64,000 bases of DNA from Asterella californica (taxonomy: Eukaryota > Streptophyta > Marchantiopsida > Marchantiales > Aytoniaceae), in NCBI GenBank assembly GCA_036924285.1, contig JAYKYS010000015.1, forward strand, positions 9,052,001-9,116,000, in the 5' to 3' direction. How positions within the stretch are numbered: position 1 is the first letter of the stretch; every line of letters starts with the position of its first letter. Below are positions 23,904 to 35,387 of the stretch, one piece after another. A program made the translations under genes and the position numbers. The notes beneath the pieces are model-generated. The model had not been told where the DNA came from, did no database searches, and saw only the letters and a list, made by a program, of their open reading frames with translations.

Positions 23904-26270
23904 TACTAGCATACTTCGTGCGTCAAATTTACCCTTTCTTCTCCTGGATTCCCCAAAAACTTACATGTTCCACATTCCCTTCTTGTAGCTTTATCCCTCC
24001 TCGCTAAATCTGCAGTAGTGCCTTTGGATAGACCCTTCTACTTACCACTACTGGTATCTGCTCAATTCACCTTTTCATTGGGGTCTTGCTCTTGCTCTTC
24101 CTCCTGTCTTGTTACGAGAGGACATGGATAGGGTTCAGATAAAAAAAATCAACTTTAGGGTGTACTTTTGAAGTTTAAGATTAAATATTACTAAGTTTAA
24201 GATTTACTTTAATTCACTGTGAATTTAAATTAGTTATATTTAATCTTAAACTTCCAAATTACATCCTAAACGTTACCTTTTAAGTTAAACTCTACCCATC
24301 ATCTTAACTCTACTTTTGCAACCCTAAACCTTACCTATGATCTCTAATTCCTAAACCTACGGGTATTATAAACCATACCCTGAAACGAACATGTTACTTT
24401 GATCCTAATTAAAACTCCAAACTTCCTTAAACCACGATTTAACCCGATCAGAACTGGGCAGAGACCACTCTGTCTTCGTTGGACTCTGCTTGAGAAAGTT
24501 TTCCAGCAGGAAAGTTATGCAATTGTAATAATTGATCGATTCTACTATTTTTATCGTCTATTATTCATTCTTGTCGTGAACTTTTATATCACCTAAGTGT
24601 AATACACTTAAAATAATAATAACTAACAAAATAGTTAATTATAATTAACAACCACGCTTTTACTACCTTACCGGTTCTGTTCATCTCGTTCTTCAGGATG
24701 AACGAAACTGACAGTTGTCCACCAGCGCTAGCACTTGAAGGTTAGGATTAGCGTGATCGGTATGCGCGAGATGCTTGCCATCCAGAGACGACCTTTGTTC
24801 TGCGTCGTTGTCCCTTTTCTCCAAATCTGAACTTATTCTTAGAAACGGGTTTTCTGTCTGTTTGTAAAATCTAGAGTGCCTTTGCCTTTGATTACAGTTT
24901 GATTCCTTTTTGTCCTCTTTTGTGGGTACCGTAGATGAGATACTGTGGGTCTCAGTTGAGCTTCATCCCCATCAGTCAAATAAAATGAAAACAGGTGGTT
25001 AACTACTGTAGTAATTATAGTTGTTTCAAAATGATACTGTTTCTCTAAACAAAATCGGGAAAAAATATTATATATAACATAAATCACGAGAAGGAGTGGT
25101 TTCTCAATCCTAAATCGCTTCTCAGATGGAACTGAGAGGGTTGGAATGTTTAGGACTGAGAAGCCATTACTACGATCGTGGTTTCTGTAACTTAAAAGAT
25201 AAAATGAAATATCTAGTCGTGATTGTTTTGTGAAAAGATCTATGTAAATTACTGTAAATTAAATGGTAATTACGTTTCTTTAAATATCATTTAAAAATTA
25301 TAACTTATTAAAATAATATATAAAGATTATAATTTCTCAATATCAAATATCTTGACTGATAATCCACTGCGGAGAATGATTCACATAAGGCCATTCCAAA
25401 ATACAAAAGAAAAGAGACCTTATACTTCCAGAATCCTTTACCAACATAATCATAGATTCACAACGCAAAGGGAAAAACTGGAACTTGCAGTGTGAAGATG
25501 TTCTACTCTGTGGAAACTGTTACTAGCGTTGGTAAATAACTCTAATCTCGAGACTCAGTGCGAATATGGCTTTAGTTCCCCCGGAGATGGTGGAATGGGA
25601 TCACCCTTCTCTTCCGCAAGTGAGATGCTAGCCCAAGTCCATGCACTGTATCGACAAACTCCATCCGTCTGGTCTTGAAAGTTGAGGATTTGGAAGTTAT
25701 ATGAGTCTGTTATGCGGAAGGAATCTACAGCCTTCGAACTTTATGGTAATAAAAAAATCGTGGGAAATGATAATTTGGAGATTCCTCGTGTAATGTTGTG
25801 TGAAGTCATGGCGACACTCTTGAGTCTTGACTGCTAGCTCAAACTCTTAGGGATCTTTCTCTACAGTGCTAGAAGCTTGATTTCTTTACTGACGAAAAAC
25901 TTGTCAGCCAGTGGCGACAGTACTCACAACATAAAACTCAAGTTTTAGCACCCAATAAATAAGCGACCAAAGTGGTCACTTCTGGTCGGGCGGAGGAAAA
26001 AGAAAAACGTGTAAAATTATTTTCTTTCTCTCTTATGTCAGCACAGCTTTAGGAGAGTTGGCACAGCAAACAGAAATTTAGGGTCATAGTATCAGATGTA
26101 TCAGCGAGATTATGAAATATAAAATTATATATATAATATATATAATATATATTAATTTTTAATTAATAATTTTAATCATTTCTATTTCTATTTCTAGAAA
26201 TATCTAGAAACACGCGGAGAATAAGAAATAACCCATAAGTCTTGACTCGAGTGCCATGCTTCAGAAGGTA
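23904..26270. other. AT-rich intergenic DNA with two fold-back sequences, no gene
   Basis: A fold-back at 24157-24267 pairs 24157-24193 with 24231-24267 (TTTGAAGTTTAAGATTAAAT type) with few mismatches. A second at 25098-25165 pairs GGTTTCTCAATCCTAAAT with GTTTAGGACTGAGAAGCC. An alternating AT tract lies near 26120-26165. No ORF has a recognisable domain. Confidence 0.5.
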
Positions 26271-26570
26271 CAAGTCCGGGATTTCATACTCATTAATGCA
26301 TTAAGACACACTGAGATTAATTTAATACTTAACTCTTCTTGTCGGAAACATTAGATATTAAATTAAATATATTTGCCTCCTCCATCTTCCGATGGAGGAG
26401 GTGAATATGCAACGAAGTGTACATTGAAGAAAATTGAGAGAAAATTACATGTGTCAGAAGGGTTAGGTATTAAATTAAACATATTTGTCTCCTCCATCGG
26501 AAGATGGAGGAGGTGAATATGCCACGAAGTGTACATTGAAGAAAGTTGAGGGAACATTACATGTTCCATA
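26270..26570 (-). repeat. Family H repeat with a tandem internal duplication and a flipped hairpin
   Basis: Relative to the copies at 8325 and 28725 this one is inverted. A 112-bp unit occurs twice (about 26346-26457 and 26458-26569). Each unit has an 11-bp stem hairpin: 26376-26401 with loop TTCC, and 26488-26513 with loop GGAA. An AT-rich palindrome precedes at about 26319-26367. Confidence 0.75.
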
Positions 26571-26574
26571 AATA

Positions 26575-28127
26575 CATCAGCTGTTAGGGTTTAGATTCAT
26601 TTTATGCATTTTCGTAACTAATCCTCGGATTCGCAAAAGGACAAGAAAGAAAGTGCATGTCATATTCTTCTTGAGTTTCTAATATACTGTAAATGTTTAT
26701 TCCCATACTCTACTTTCTCTGTCGTAAGCAGTGTAGAGTTTCGCAAGTTTAGTACAATAGAACCTCGTTATTTCACACGACAGAATGTAGAATGATACTC
26801 GTAATTTTCTGATTATATTAGTTTGTGAAAACACATATAAGAGCAAATATACAATATATTTTTAAATAAGTGACTCTATTCTTACAGTCGCTTCATACTC
26901 TGGTGGTGAAAGATATAAATATTAACAAGGTCTTCTTGTTCACCTTTTTACCCACCTTCAATGCAATCCTACAAATTATTTACTTCTGTAAGTTGGCAAT
27001 ATGATTCTCTTCATGGTTTTCTCTGCCAGATATTTCAAATGTTTTTTTCATGAGACAGAGAATCATTTGAACTAGAGAAATCGATGCACGACATCTAATC
27101 ACGTTTACTAGTCACTTATGAACTATTCAATGCTCATAAACCCTAATTATATGTATAGTCATATATTTTTGTGTCTAGTGCTTCAAACATGTGAATACAA
27201 CCAGTGTGATAGTGACTATAACGGAAGGCTTTTACAAAAGGAAAAATGGTTCTTGAAATATACTTATCTTGTATTGATGACTATATCAGATGTGATTATA
27301 ATGTGAGTCCGACAGTAAGGAAATTCATAGATCTGTGTTCGCCGCTAAACTCTGCTCTTACTCGGGTTAGAGCATCTCCACACTAAATAAACTCTCTGGG
27401 TAACCAGTCGCCTATTTAGCGTGAGATGCCATAAAATAAGGTAAATATCTTTTATTTCACGATATTAGACTATTTTGTCTACATCTAAGCATTCACACCA
27501 GTCCTGCAGTTCCCGGGTCGCTCTAGGTAGAACCCGCTCGACTTGGTGTGACCACCAAGCAAACCCGCGCCTGCAAGAGGAGTTGAACCCTTATCTGAAT
27601 GTCCCAGTCGAAGGCATACTGGTCAGATTATATTTCTTGCTTGCATGGCGAGCAATGATTCGGGTCGCCTAATTCTCGATGATACATTTCACGCGTGATG
27701 GACAGGAAGCTTGGAAGATCATCTTCTCCATCACTTGCTAAAAACTTGCATCGGTCTTTGATCGGCGTTTTCCTCTCCGAGAAAGTGGAGATTTGTCATG
27801 TGCGGACGCCAGCCGTTTTAAGCAAGCAAGAATCTAATCTGTCCATAAACAGTAGCCGATACTTGTGTCTACTGAAGGCCCTAAGAACTTTTACATACGA
27901 GAAAGTGTGTGAGTTAGAATCTTTTGATAGTATTTTATCCTCACGTGCTGCAATTTCGCTTAAGAGGGTAGGCCAGAAGCGAGTTTGTGAAACGATTGAA
28001 ACTGAACAGCCCGAAAGAAGAACTTGAAACTAACACTTGGAAGAGTTTATAATCACTTTTCCGAAGAAAAATAGAAAAGATGATTATAAATCTCAGCCTT
28101 GACCGTAGTCCCCTTCAAGTTTAAGAC
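26575..28127. other. Intergenic DNA, no gene recognised
   Basis: 27370-27430 is a short imperfect inverted repeat (AGCATCTCC...CTAAATA and TATTTAG...GAGATGCC), like the ends of small plant MITEs. 27475-28027 is less AT-rich, with ORFs of unknown nature. The longest, 27695-28027 + strand, is 110 aa and has no domain I recognise. It may be transposon-derived. Confidence 0.4.
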
Positions 28128-28130
28128 TAA

Positions 28131-28542
28131 GGGCGTCACCGCACCAAGCTTTTTGACTATTTTTTTTTTCCAAGTTTCTTGGAGTTTAGGGTCGGTAATA
28201 ACAGTATCACTGCACCATGTCCGCTTATTGTTATTTCGATTAGTCTGGACCTCTCCACAGATTAGGGAATAATCTGTGTGACCCCTCCCGTTAGCATCTG
28301 ATTACTAGTTTTTTGGAGTCGCACGCTTAAGTGAGTATATCGGGACTTGTGCTAAGTCAGTTCGGCTATATCACTGGTCCCAAAGTTTGAAGGTCTTTGA
28401 CAGAATATTAATGAGTTACTGTTAGATTTGTAGACTAAAAAAACAACAAAAAACACCACACACGTGAAGTTGCATCGGTGATCGTTGTTTTTCTTAAAAA
28501 ACTCAGATAAGCAGAAACAAAAAGCGTGGTGCGGTGATGCCC
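28131..28542. mobile_element. Tourist-like (PIF/Harbinger-type) MITE
   Basis: 25-bp terminal inverted repeats begin GGGCGTCACCGCACCA on the left and, read from the right end, GGGCATCACCGCACCA. They differ at two positions. TAA flanks both ends (28128-28130 and 28543-28545), the target duplication of PIF/Harbinger elements. The 412-bp interior has no ORF, so it would rely on a transposase elsewhere. Confidence 0.78.
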
Positions 28543-28724
28543 TAAACCAGAAACATGATAGACGAATCGTCCGTGCAATGAAAAGTTATGTTTTTCCAGT
28601 ATCTTTGCATCAGTGACGCATTTTCACATTGTGAAGAAATTTGACATTAACTTTGACGCAATATCAATGATATCCTTGAATCTTTTTACTAATTTTCTCT
28701 CTTGTTGTTAGTTTTCCTTATGTT

Positions 28725-29020
28725 AGGCATGCATATTCACCCTCTTCTAGAGTTCCGAAGAGAAAAAGATGCATGTGGTTTAATTTATTATCTAATCTTT
28801 TTGTTATAAAAAATTAAATAATAAATTTAATTTAATTTTTTAATTATTTGCTTATAGCCTCTCGCATATATACAGTTGATAACGCGTTTGTGTCTCCTTG
28901 CCTTATGGATTATGTTAGTTTTTCCTCGAATCTTCAGGTTCTTTTAATTTTTATAAATATTATGATATTTTAATTTTAATATAAAAATTTTACTTAACAT
29001 ATATGTATTTTCTGATAACA
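28725..29020 (+). repeat. Family H repeat, well preserved copy
   Basis: GCATATTCACCCTC leads into a CTCTTC...GAAGAG hairpin. An AT-rich palindrome follows (arms 28780-28802 and about 28808-28830), then the AT-rich tail. Confidence 0.65.
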
Positions 29021-29029
29021 ACAAGCGGA

Positions 29030-29832
29030 CACCGGTTCACCAGAAGCTTATGTTATATGCATATATGCGATAGTATAATTATATGTAGATTGTGAGAACT
29101 GGAAAAAAAGAATATTCTGTGAATATAGCCAATGGACGGATGCAGTCGTATTGAAAACCAGAAAGTGAAAAGAAGTAACCGAAGTAAAGAATCCTTGTGA
29201 ATACCGAAGAAAAAAAGAAAAGAAAAAATCTAAAAAGTCGTTATTGCATAGCCCCGCAATTCCATTGTTCTTTCGGACGGAGCTCCTTGTTTCTACTCGT
29301 TGTGAAATGGAGTTGGGATGCGTATTCGAAAGGCGAGCGACTCTTTCTAGAGATACACTTAAGAAGTCATCCGCATCAAATTTTGATGTCGATGGGCAAG
29401 TTTCCGTGAAAGATTCACTTCAAATTTCCTCACTGATCACAGTAGAAGATACAGCCTCAATAGAATTGCTCAATTTGCCAGTGAGTTGAGTTTCTTTCTT
29501 GTAAAGAAAAGGAAGGTTTGAACACCCCCAACATAAGTAATTTGTCCTCCTGCTGGAGATGGTGCTCAGTGAATACCGAAAGTAGACGAATGAAAGAAAA
29601 GAACAGATCAAGCCTTCGCAAAACCGACCATAAGGCGAAACACAATGCAAAGTTCAAAGCAAAATCAACTTCTGAACCTAAGATTCGAAGCTTCATTGTC
29701 AAGTAAACCCTTGATGTACAGTACCTTGGCATAACTGCAGTCCCATCTTGCCGACCTTCTCCATGGGCCTTCAAACAACTCTCCCACAAAGAACGTGACG
29801 ATCATTGTTTGACTAAATACGGTAATAATACG
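29030..29832. other. Intergenic DNA with unrecognised ORFs
   Basis: 29197-29706 holds overlapping + strand ORFs of 60-81 aa without known domains. They may be remnants of a lost gene or transposon. No splice-linked model could be supported. Confidence 0.35.
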
Positions 29833-29843
29833 GTGAATAAAGC

Positions 29844-30167
29844 GAGTAATTGGCTTGATCATACCTCCAATAGGGTCGTTGCGCTTGATCATATCTCTGA
29901 GGTTATTGACAGTAGAATCAATCATTTTATTTTTTGATTCATCATTTTAGTATTTTCAACCTTGACTAAATATCACTGTAAGTTAAAATATTTAGCATTA
30001 AAGACACGTTAGACTCTCCATATTTTCGTTTCATTAATATATGAATAATATCACAAAGTGACTGGTTTTATAGACATCCAGTCAAGGGTGTGATCAAGCC
30101 ATACATTGTTAAGAGGGGTATGATCATTCTCACGTAACCTACTGGGGGTGTGATAAAGCAAATTTCT
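29844..30167. mobile_element. MULE-derived MITE with an 11-bp target duplication
   Basis: GTGAATAAAGC is repeated exactly at 29833-29843 and 30168-30178, in line with the 9-11 bp duplications of MULEs. The ends are inverted and resemble the large MULE's TIRs. The left end reads GAGTAATTGGCTTGATCATACC. The complement of the right end reads AGAAATTTGCTTTATCACAC. Both ends carry the same spaced TGATCA sub-repeats. The 324-bp interior is AT-rich and non-coding. Confidence 0.8.
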
Positions 30168-30178
30168 GTGAATAAAGC

Positions 30179-30578
30179 TGGTAAAGGACTGGTAAAGGAC
30201 GCCAGCTACTGACTCTCTTGGAGAACGGGCTTAAAATGGTGCTTCGATCACGTAGTGCCATTCAAATATCTCGGTCGACACTTGGCAAAGTGTGAACTAA
30301 GAGGACGAACGGTATCAAAAGCTTGCAGATCCAATGGCGTTTAACGTATCCACATGACGATGAGCTCGGCAAGGTGTCCATGCTTGTATTCATACGAGTA
30401 TAGTTCGTAACCAAATGGGTGAATGGCGATAAAAAGGACAGGAACGGAAACCGCAGTCTGTGTATGACAACGGTTATGTTCACGGCCACGCTCAAAAGAG
30501 CTTCACTGTTAGATTCAACAAAGTAAGGGTCATGACGGCTTTGTCTCCGGCTCCACAGACAAACTGGAAGGGATACCA
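30179..30578. other. Intergenic DNA, no gene recognised
   Basis: A 127-aa - strand ORF (30262-30645) shows no domain and runs into the neighbouring MITE, so it is probably not a gene. Confidence 0.4.
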
Positions 30579-30946
30579 GGGGTGTCAAAGTTAAAGGAGA
30601 AATCTTTTTTAACGGTTGAGAGGTAACTGGTAATAAAATTGTCATAGATAATTTTATATATAATTGTGATTAATTTTGGCTCGCATCTGTGCATGAACAT
30701 CATTATTTTATCATTGATTATTTTTCAGTTTGTACACTCAAGATAATTACTTAGAACAGTAGAGAATCCATTGCAAAAAAAAAAAGCAAAAAAGACAAGT
30801 GAAGAGTCGTTAAAAAGAAGCCCGCGGTATTTTCCTGCAGATACCTCCGGAGGTGCCGCATGAAACACTGACCGCAGTCTGGACGAAATCGTAACTCACT
30901 CTCGCGGCTCTCGAATCTTTCTGCAAGTTATTAACTTTGACACCCC
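30579..30946. mobile_element. MITE-like element, family X, copy 3
   Basis: It begins GGGGTGTCAAAGTTAA and ends TTAACTTTGACACCCC, a perfect 16-bp terminal inverted repeat. The interior shares blocks with 10571-10881 (GGTTGAGAG, TTATTTTTCAGTTTG, ATTACTTAGAACAGTAGA). No target duplication is evident. Confidence 0.72.
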
Positions 30947-32808
30947 TTACTACTTCATGCGTGGATAACGACAAGGGAACGGCAAAGTTAAGGCCGTTCT
31001 TCAACAGAAGCACAACTGCCTGTGACCTCCGTCTGAGTTGAGGCTGACAAGTATCGCTTGCGAATTTTGAAGCCCGTCCGTGGGAATCTCGTTCACTGTA
31101 TAGTATTGTTTTGCTAACTACTTCTTGGTTAGCTTTTCTCTCCCAAGAGGCCCCGGGGAGACGGGAGCAGACCAGTTGACCAGCCCGTGGGCTCCTTGTG
31201 CTCCTAAACCACTTTTGTAGCTCAGAAAAGTGCGCATGCATTATTCTGGGTGTTCCCCAAGCTCACTATCGTAACCTTCAGCAGTTCTGATGAAGGTCCA
31301 AGCGAGCCAAGGAGTCGCAACTTCTCCTTGCTGGTAAAACTGTACTGGACTGACATATGACGTCTGTGAAATCAGTCTTGTAGAGAGAAATGTACGAACC
31401 ATCACACTACTGAGTTCACTGCACACTTGGGGAGACATAGGCTGGGGGGAATGTCGACTTGGAGAAAGCTAAATCTCCAGAAGAGGAACTCAAACGTCGT
31501 CTTTGTCATTTTCACCCTGTCTGAGTTTTGACACGGAGACGAAAAGTTGACACAAAAGAAAATACAGAAACTCAAATATATGCTAATAGGAAGCAAAGCT
31601 CCCGGGTGGAACTCATAAGACTTGTTCAGCTTAAAGGATGATTCCTTTTACATTTACCTTATCTGTGACTGGTGATGCTTCAGCGACTTTCCTGCAACAA
31701 GCAAGTTAGTCATATGCATCAATGATTATGTGGTCCGTTCAGCTCTCGCTAGGAATAAAATACTCACTGCAACAAGCTACTAGCTAGTAAACTGGTAACT
31801 CAGTCCATGTTGACAGTGAGAAGAACATAAACACTCTACGGAGTGAATAGCCAACGGATAGAAAGACCCCATCAAGCCTTACAAGGGAAAGAGTGACCCG
31901 AAGGACCAAGTAACAACGCCCCGAAGAGAGGAAGAACATCGGGTCTAAGTCTCGTTATCAGTAGCTCTAAGATCGCATATCGCTCCTAAAAGATCACACA
32001 TCTATAAATCAAAACTCCTGCATATAACAGGTGCACATGAAGTAGCATCGACAATTGAAATTGCTCTCCTGTGGACCATGTCTGCTAAAACTCTTGTAGA
32101 GCAATGAAAACTCGCTGTTTAAAAAATGTAGTGCAGAAAAAAAGAAAAAAAGAAATCTCTTGGCGCCTCTCATGGTAGACTCTGACATAATCTCAAATAA
32201 AAATGTCGAACTCAGAGACTATCGATTCATATATCTCCAAGGCTAAAGGATGAAGAGATGTCTCTCTTGCATACTCATATAATTGATCACTTTTGCTGCT
32301 ACACCATGCTTTCAGCCCATCTTGGAGAACGGGTGATCATCTGTGCCGTCATCGAGTCTCGTGTCAGAGCCGTGACAACCACATCTGTCATTGAGACTTG
32401 ATCCTCTCTCATCATGTACAGATCAGCTCTCACTGAGTCTCTCGTCTAAAAGACATACCAACGTTCTCTTCATGGCATCATGAGTAATTATCCACTCTCC
32501 ACCGTGAGGATAGCGAGCAACGTGTCGATTTTGAGATATCGAGTGAGACATCACACTTGTAGGTGGACAATGACCGAAGCAACAAAATCGACCAAGCCTA
32601 AGCTGAACCTCATCGCTGTAGAGAAAATAGTCGGTGCGAGTCGGAACGCTCTAATGCAAGGTCGAGTTATGAGTCAAGAGCTTACGCCCTTGTCCAAACA
32701 AGAGCAGAGTTGAGCTCTAGTATCTCGCGAGATGGAAGGATCAACTAAGAGTGCATGAAGAATCTGGTGGGAGTGATATCTCGTCAAAGAGGACCGTAGT
32801 CTCCGAGA
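30947..32808. other. Intergenic DNA left of the nested retrotransposons
   Basis: 31848-31912 is an inverted, well matched copy of the block at 11281-11350. ORFs such as 30810-31241 (143 aa, - strand) overlap MITE copy 3 and show no domain. If the LINE-like gene at 51600-53480 was split by the family B insertion, its 3' part should continue leftward from 32808 on the - strand. I see only weak hints of this. Confidence 0.4.
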
Positions 32809-32813
32809 TCCAT

Positions 32814-33913
32814 TTGCATACGTGAACAATAAGAACCTTAATGGACTTGCGCTATGTTGTGAACGCTGCCAGTAGGACTGAACGGCTTGGTCGGGAAGCC
32901 AGGATCAGATGAACTCTAAGTGGTTCTCTGAACCAATGTTGGAACATTGGGTTATGACATAAGGGTCTACTCCAAGACTACTCTAGACGAACGCTGACCT
33001 AAAGGGGCAAGTCTGGGAACGGATCGAAACATAAGTCTTAGACGTGGGTCCGAGATGTGAGATCGATACGTGGGTCCGAGACGCAGACGGACCGTGGTTT
33101 GGACGTTGGTCAGAACCACAAGGTTCAAGTCTGGGTCTGGACCACAGTTTCTCCAAAAATGGCTAAGTGTTGAAGCTCCCGTGACGTTTTAGGTCGTGGA
33201 CGGAGCTCCACGTAAGATCTCGAGATGAGTAAAGTATCATTGGAAAGATCTCAGCGAGAGCTTTCCAGTGATATGTAGAACTCCTTGAACTGACCTCCAA
33301 GCTGAGAATTATGACAGAACCAGGATCGGATTGTGGTATAATTTTCAGAGATCAAAGAGGAGGGCGGGACCACGGATCCCTAGAAGTATATATGAGGAGG
33401 GCTCGATGCTTGCGTGAGCCAAGACGAGTCACCCGACCCCGGTTCGGCAGATGGACTCTGAGAGCATGAGGTGATGGTTGGGTCAGTTCCAAGACACGTT
33501 CTGATCCAGACTTGGATGTCTGGACTTAGGAACGATGTAAGGACTGGAGCAAGACTAGAGAACGAGTCGGCGGATTAGACCACCGTTCGGGAGCTTAGAC
33601 CCAGACGGACATCACGAGCGGTTGGATCGTTAGGTGTGCTGGAGGTACCGTTTATGACCTTGGACTTTATGAGAAGTCCGCCCCAAGTCATCTTGTGACT
33701 TGTTCATGTTTGGGACCGACCTAGGCGAGTCTAGGTCGGGACTTAAGGAATGTTGAGCTTGATGATTATGAGACGGTCTGGCTCCGATCCGGACCAAACA
33801 GAGTTAAGGTAAGTGGTGCATGGACGCTAACTTGTGATTGTGGTTTGCAGGTTAGCGGTGTAAATTTTGTGACCTACTGAGTGTTGACACAACAAGGCGG
33901 TAGGTGGGCGAAA
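32814..33913 (+). repeat. 5' LTR of family B
   Basis: It matches the 3' LTR (49381-50098 plus 51222-51593) and the solo LTR (50099-51216) throughout. The first 26 or so bases of those copies (TGTCGCG...) are missing here, so this LTR starts truncated at the presumed target duplication. It ends GGTGGGCGAAA before the primer site. Confidence 0.82.
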
Positions 33914-33915
33914 AG

Positions 33916-33928
33916 TGATATCAGAACC
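33916..33928 (+). other. Primer binding site of family B (initiator Met tRNA type)
   Basis: TGATATCAGAACC differs at two bases from TGGTATCAGAGCC and lies two bases after the LTR. Confidence 0.75.
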
Positions 33929-34140
33929 AACGCTTTGGTAAGCGAGAACTTGAGGTAGCGGCTGAAGGTTTAACGCTTGAGGAGAGATGCGAGACACGAA
34001 GCGGATTAACGTTTCTAAGTGAACACTTGGAGCGATGATCGACATAGGACAGAGTTTCAAGAGGAAGACCAAGAGACGACTGAGGACTGACACCGAGACA
34101 TGATCGACTCGAGCTAGCCCCGAGGCACAGTCAGGAGACG

Positions 34141-35103
34141 ATAATCGACAACCTTCACCCCAACGTCAAAGGAATCCTGTACCTGCTGCGGCACCGATGC
34201 AGCAAGATGGAGTCTTGCCAACGGTGCCCAATGATTCAGGCACGGAAGTCAAGGAGTCTTGTATGCGGAACTCATCAAGATGATGAAGACCATGCAGGAG
34301 GGTATCTCCAAGAATAAACGTATCAATGAGCTTGAGGTAGGCCAAAGGAGTTCTTCGTCTACCAGAAAGCTTTGTAAGATGAATTTGTCGACTCTGTTTT
34401 CAGGTATAGGACGGGCTCGCAAGGTTAAGGATTTCTTAATTGAGTTGGACTTATACTTTGAGGCGCAACAAGCTCAGGAGTCATACAAGGTGAGAGCAGC
34501 GATTACGTTCCTGAAGGATCATGCGCTTCTATGATGGACTGCATACCGGGATGAGCATACCTTGACCGTCTTGGCGCTTGGTTGGAAAAAGTTCAAGGTG
34601 TTGCTCGCGGAACATTCACTCCGGAGTATCAAAAGATTCGGGATGGTGTTGAGCTAGTTAGGCTGAAGCAGACGGGGACCTTAAGTGCTTATGTGCGCGA
34701 GTTCAGTGCCAAGTTGGATTCGTTCTCCAAGTGGACTGAGGAGACCAAAATATGTATATTTATTGGGGGACTCAAGTCTAGCTCGGAGAAGGCTCTCTTT
34801 CGGACGCCGGAGCTACTTATGACAAGAGCCGAACTTTTGAAGCTAGCGGAGCGAATTGAGGACGACGAAGTCCAGCAACAAAAACCTTTTGAACCACGCA
34901 GCAGGGACATGTTTCAGAAGAAGAACAAGGACTTCAAGCGACAATGGATGGGGATGAGAAAGATCGAAAGATTCTTCTGTCTTTGCAGCAAAGCGGCAGC
35001 AAACAAGAGCAAAACCTAAGGGGCAAACACCTCAGAAGGGCAATGGTGCTAAGTTTACTTGTACAATTGTGGCGAGACGGGTCATATTGCTAAGAAAACC
35101 TAA
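34141..35103 (+). pseudogene. gag of family B, broken
   Basis: Ty3 capsid sequence begins in the 34259-34534 ORF (KVKDFLIELDLYFEAQQ). It meets a stop after KDHALL and continues in the 34582-35019 frame (EYQKIRDGVELVRLKQTGTLSAYVREFS), the Retrotrans_gag core. A nucleocapsid knuckle at about 35060-35103 reads YNCGETGHIAKKT. The first Cys (now Leu) and last Cys (now Thr) of the C-x2-C-x4-H-x4-C motif are lost. Gag would form the particle and package element RNA. At least one frameshift and one stop break it. Confidence 0.82.
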
Positions 35104-35159
35104 GATCAGTAACTGTAGCATGAATGTGTTTGTTACAAATGACTTGTTGCAGGGCTAGA

Positions 35160-35387
35160 TGACTGTGACCTTGAGAACCACGAAGAAGACTCCGGGACTG
35201 ATGTTTCTACAAGCCAAAGTTGCTAACCGTGATGTTACTTTTCTTGTGGACACATGAGCGACCCACTCCTTCATAAGTCCGATGTTGGTGAAGAAATTGA
35301 GCTTGTCTACCTCCAAGGCAGATAAGCCTATTCAGGTGCGCTTTGCCAAGGGCAAGACGTACCAAACTTCCGAAGTGGCCTGGACGT
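35160..35387 (+). pseudogene. Protease of family B, N-terminal part, cut by an insertion
   Basis: The frame reads VTFLVDT-stop-ATHSFIS, the retroviral-type aspartic protease active site. The Gly codon of D-T-G has become TGA (about 35258). The reading frame continues to EVAWT and is then interrupted by the family A element at 35388. It resumes in the same frame at 45488. Confidence 0.85.

Noticed and set aside
30810..31241. 143-aa - strand ORF
   Set aside because: Its end is formed by MITE copy 3 (30579-30946), and no known domain or splice context was found.
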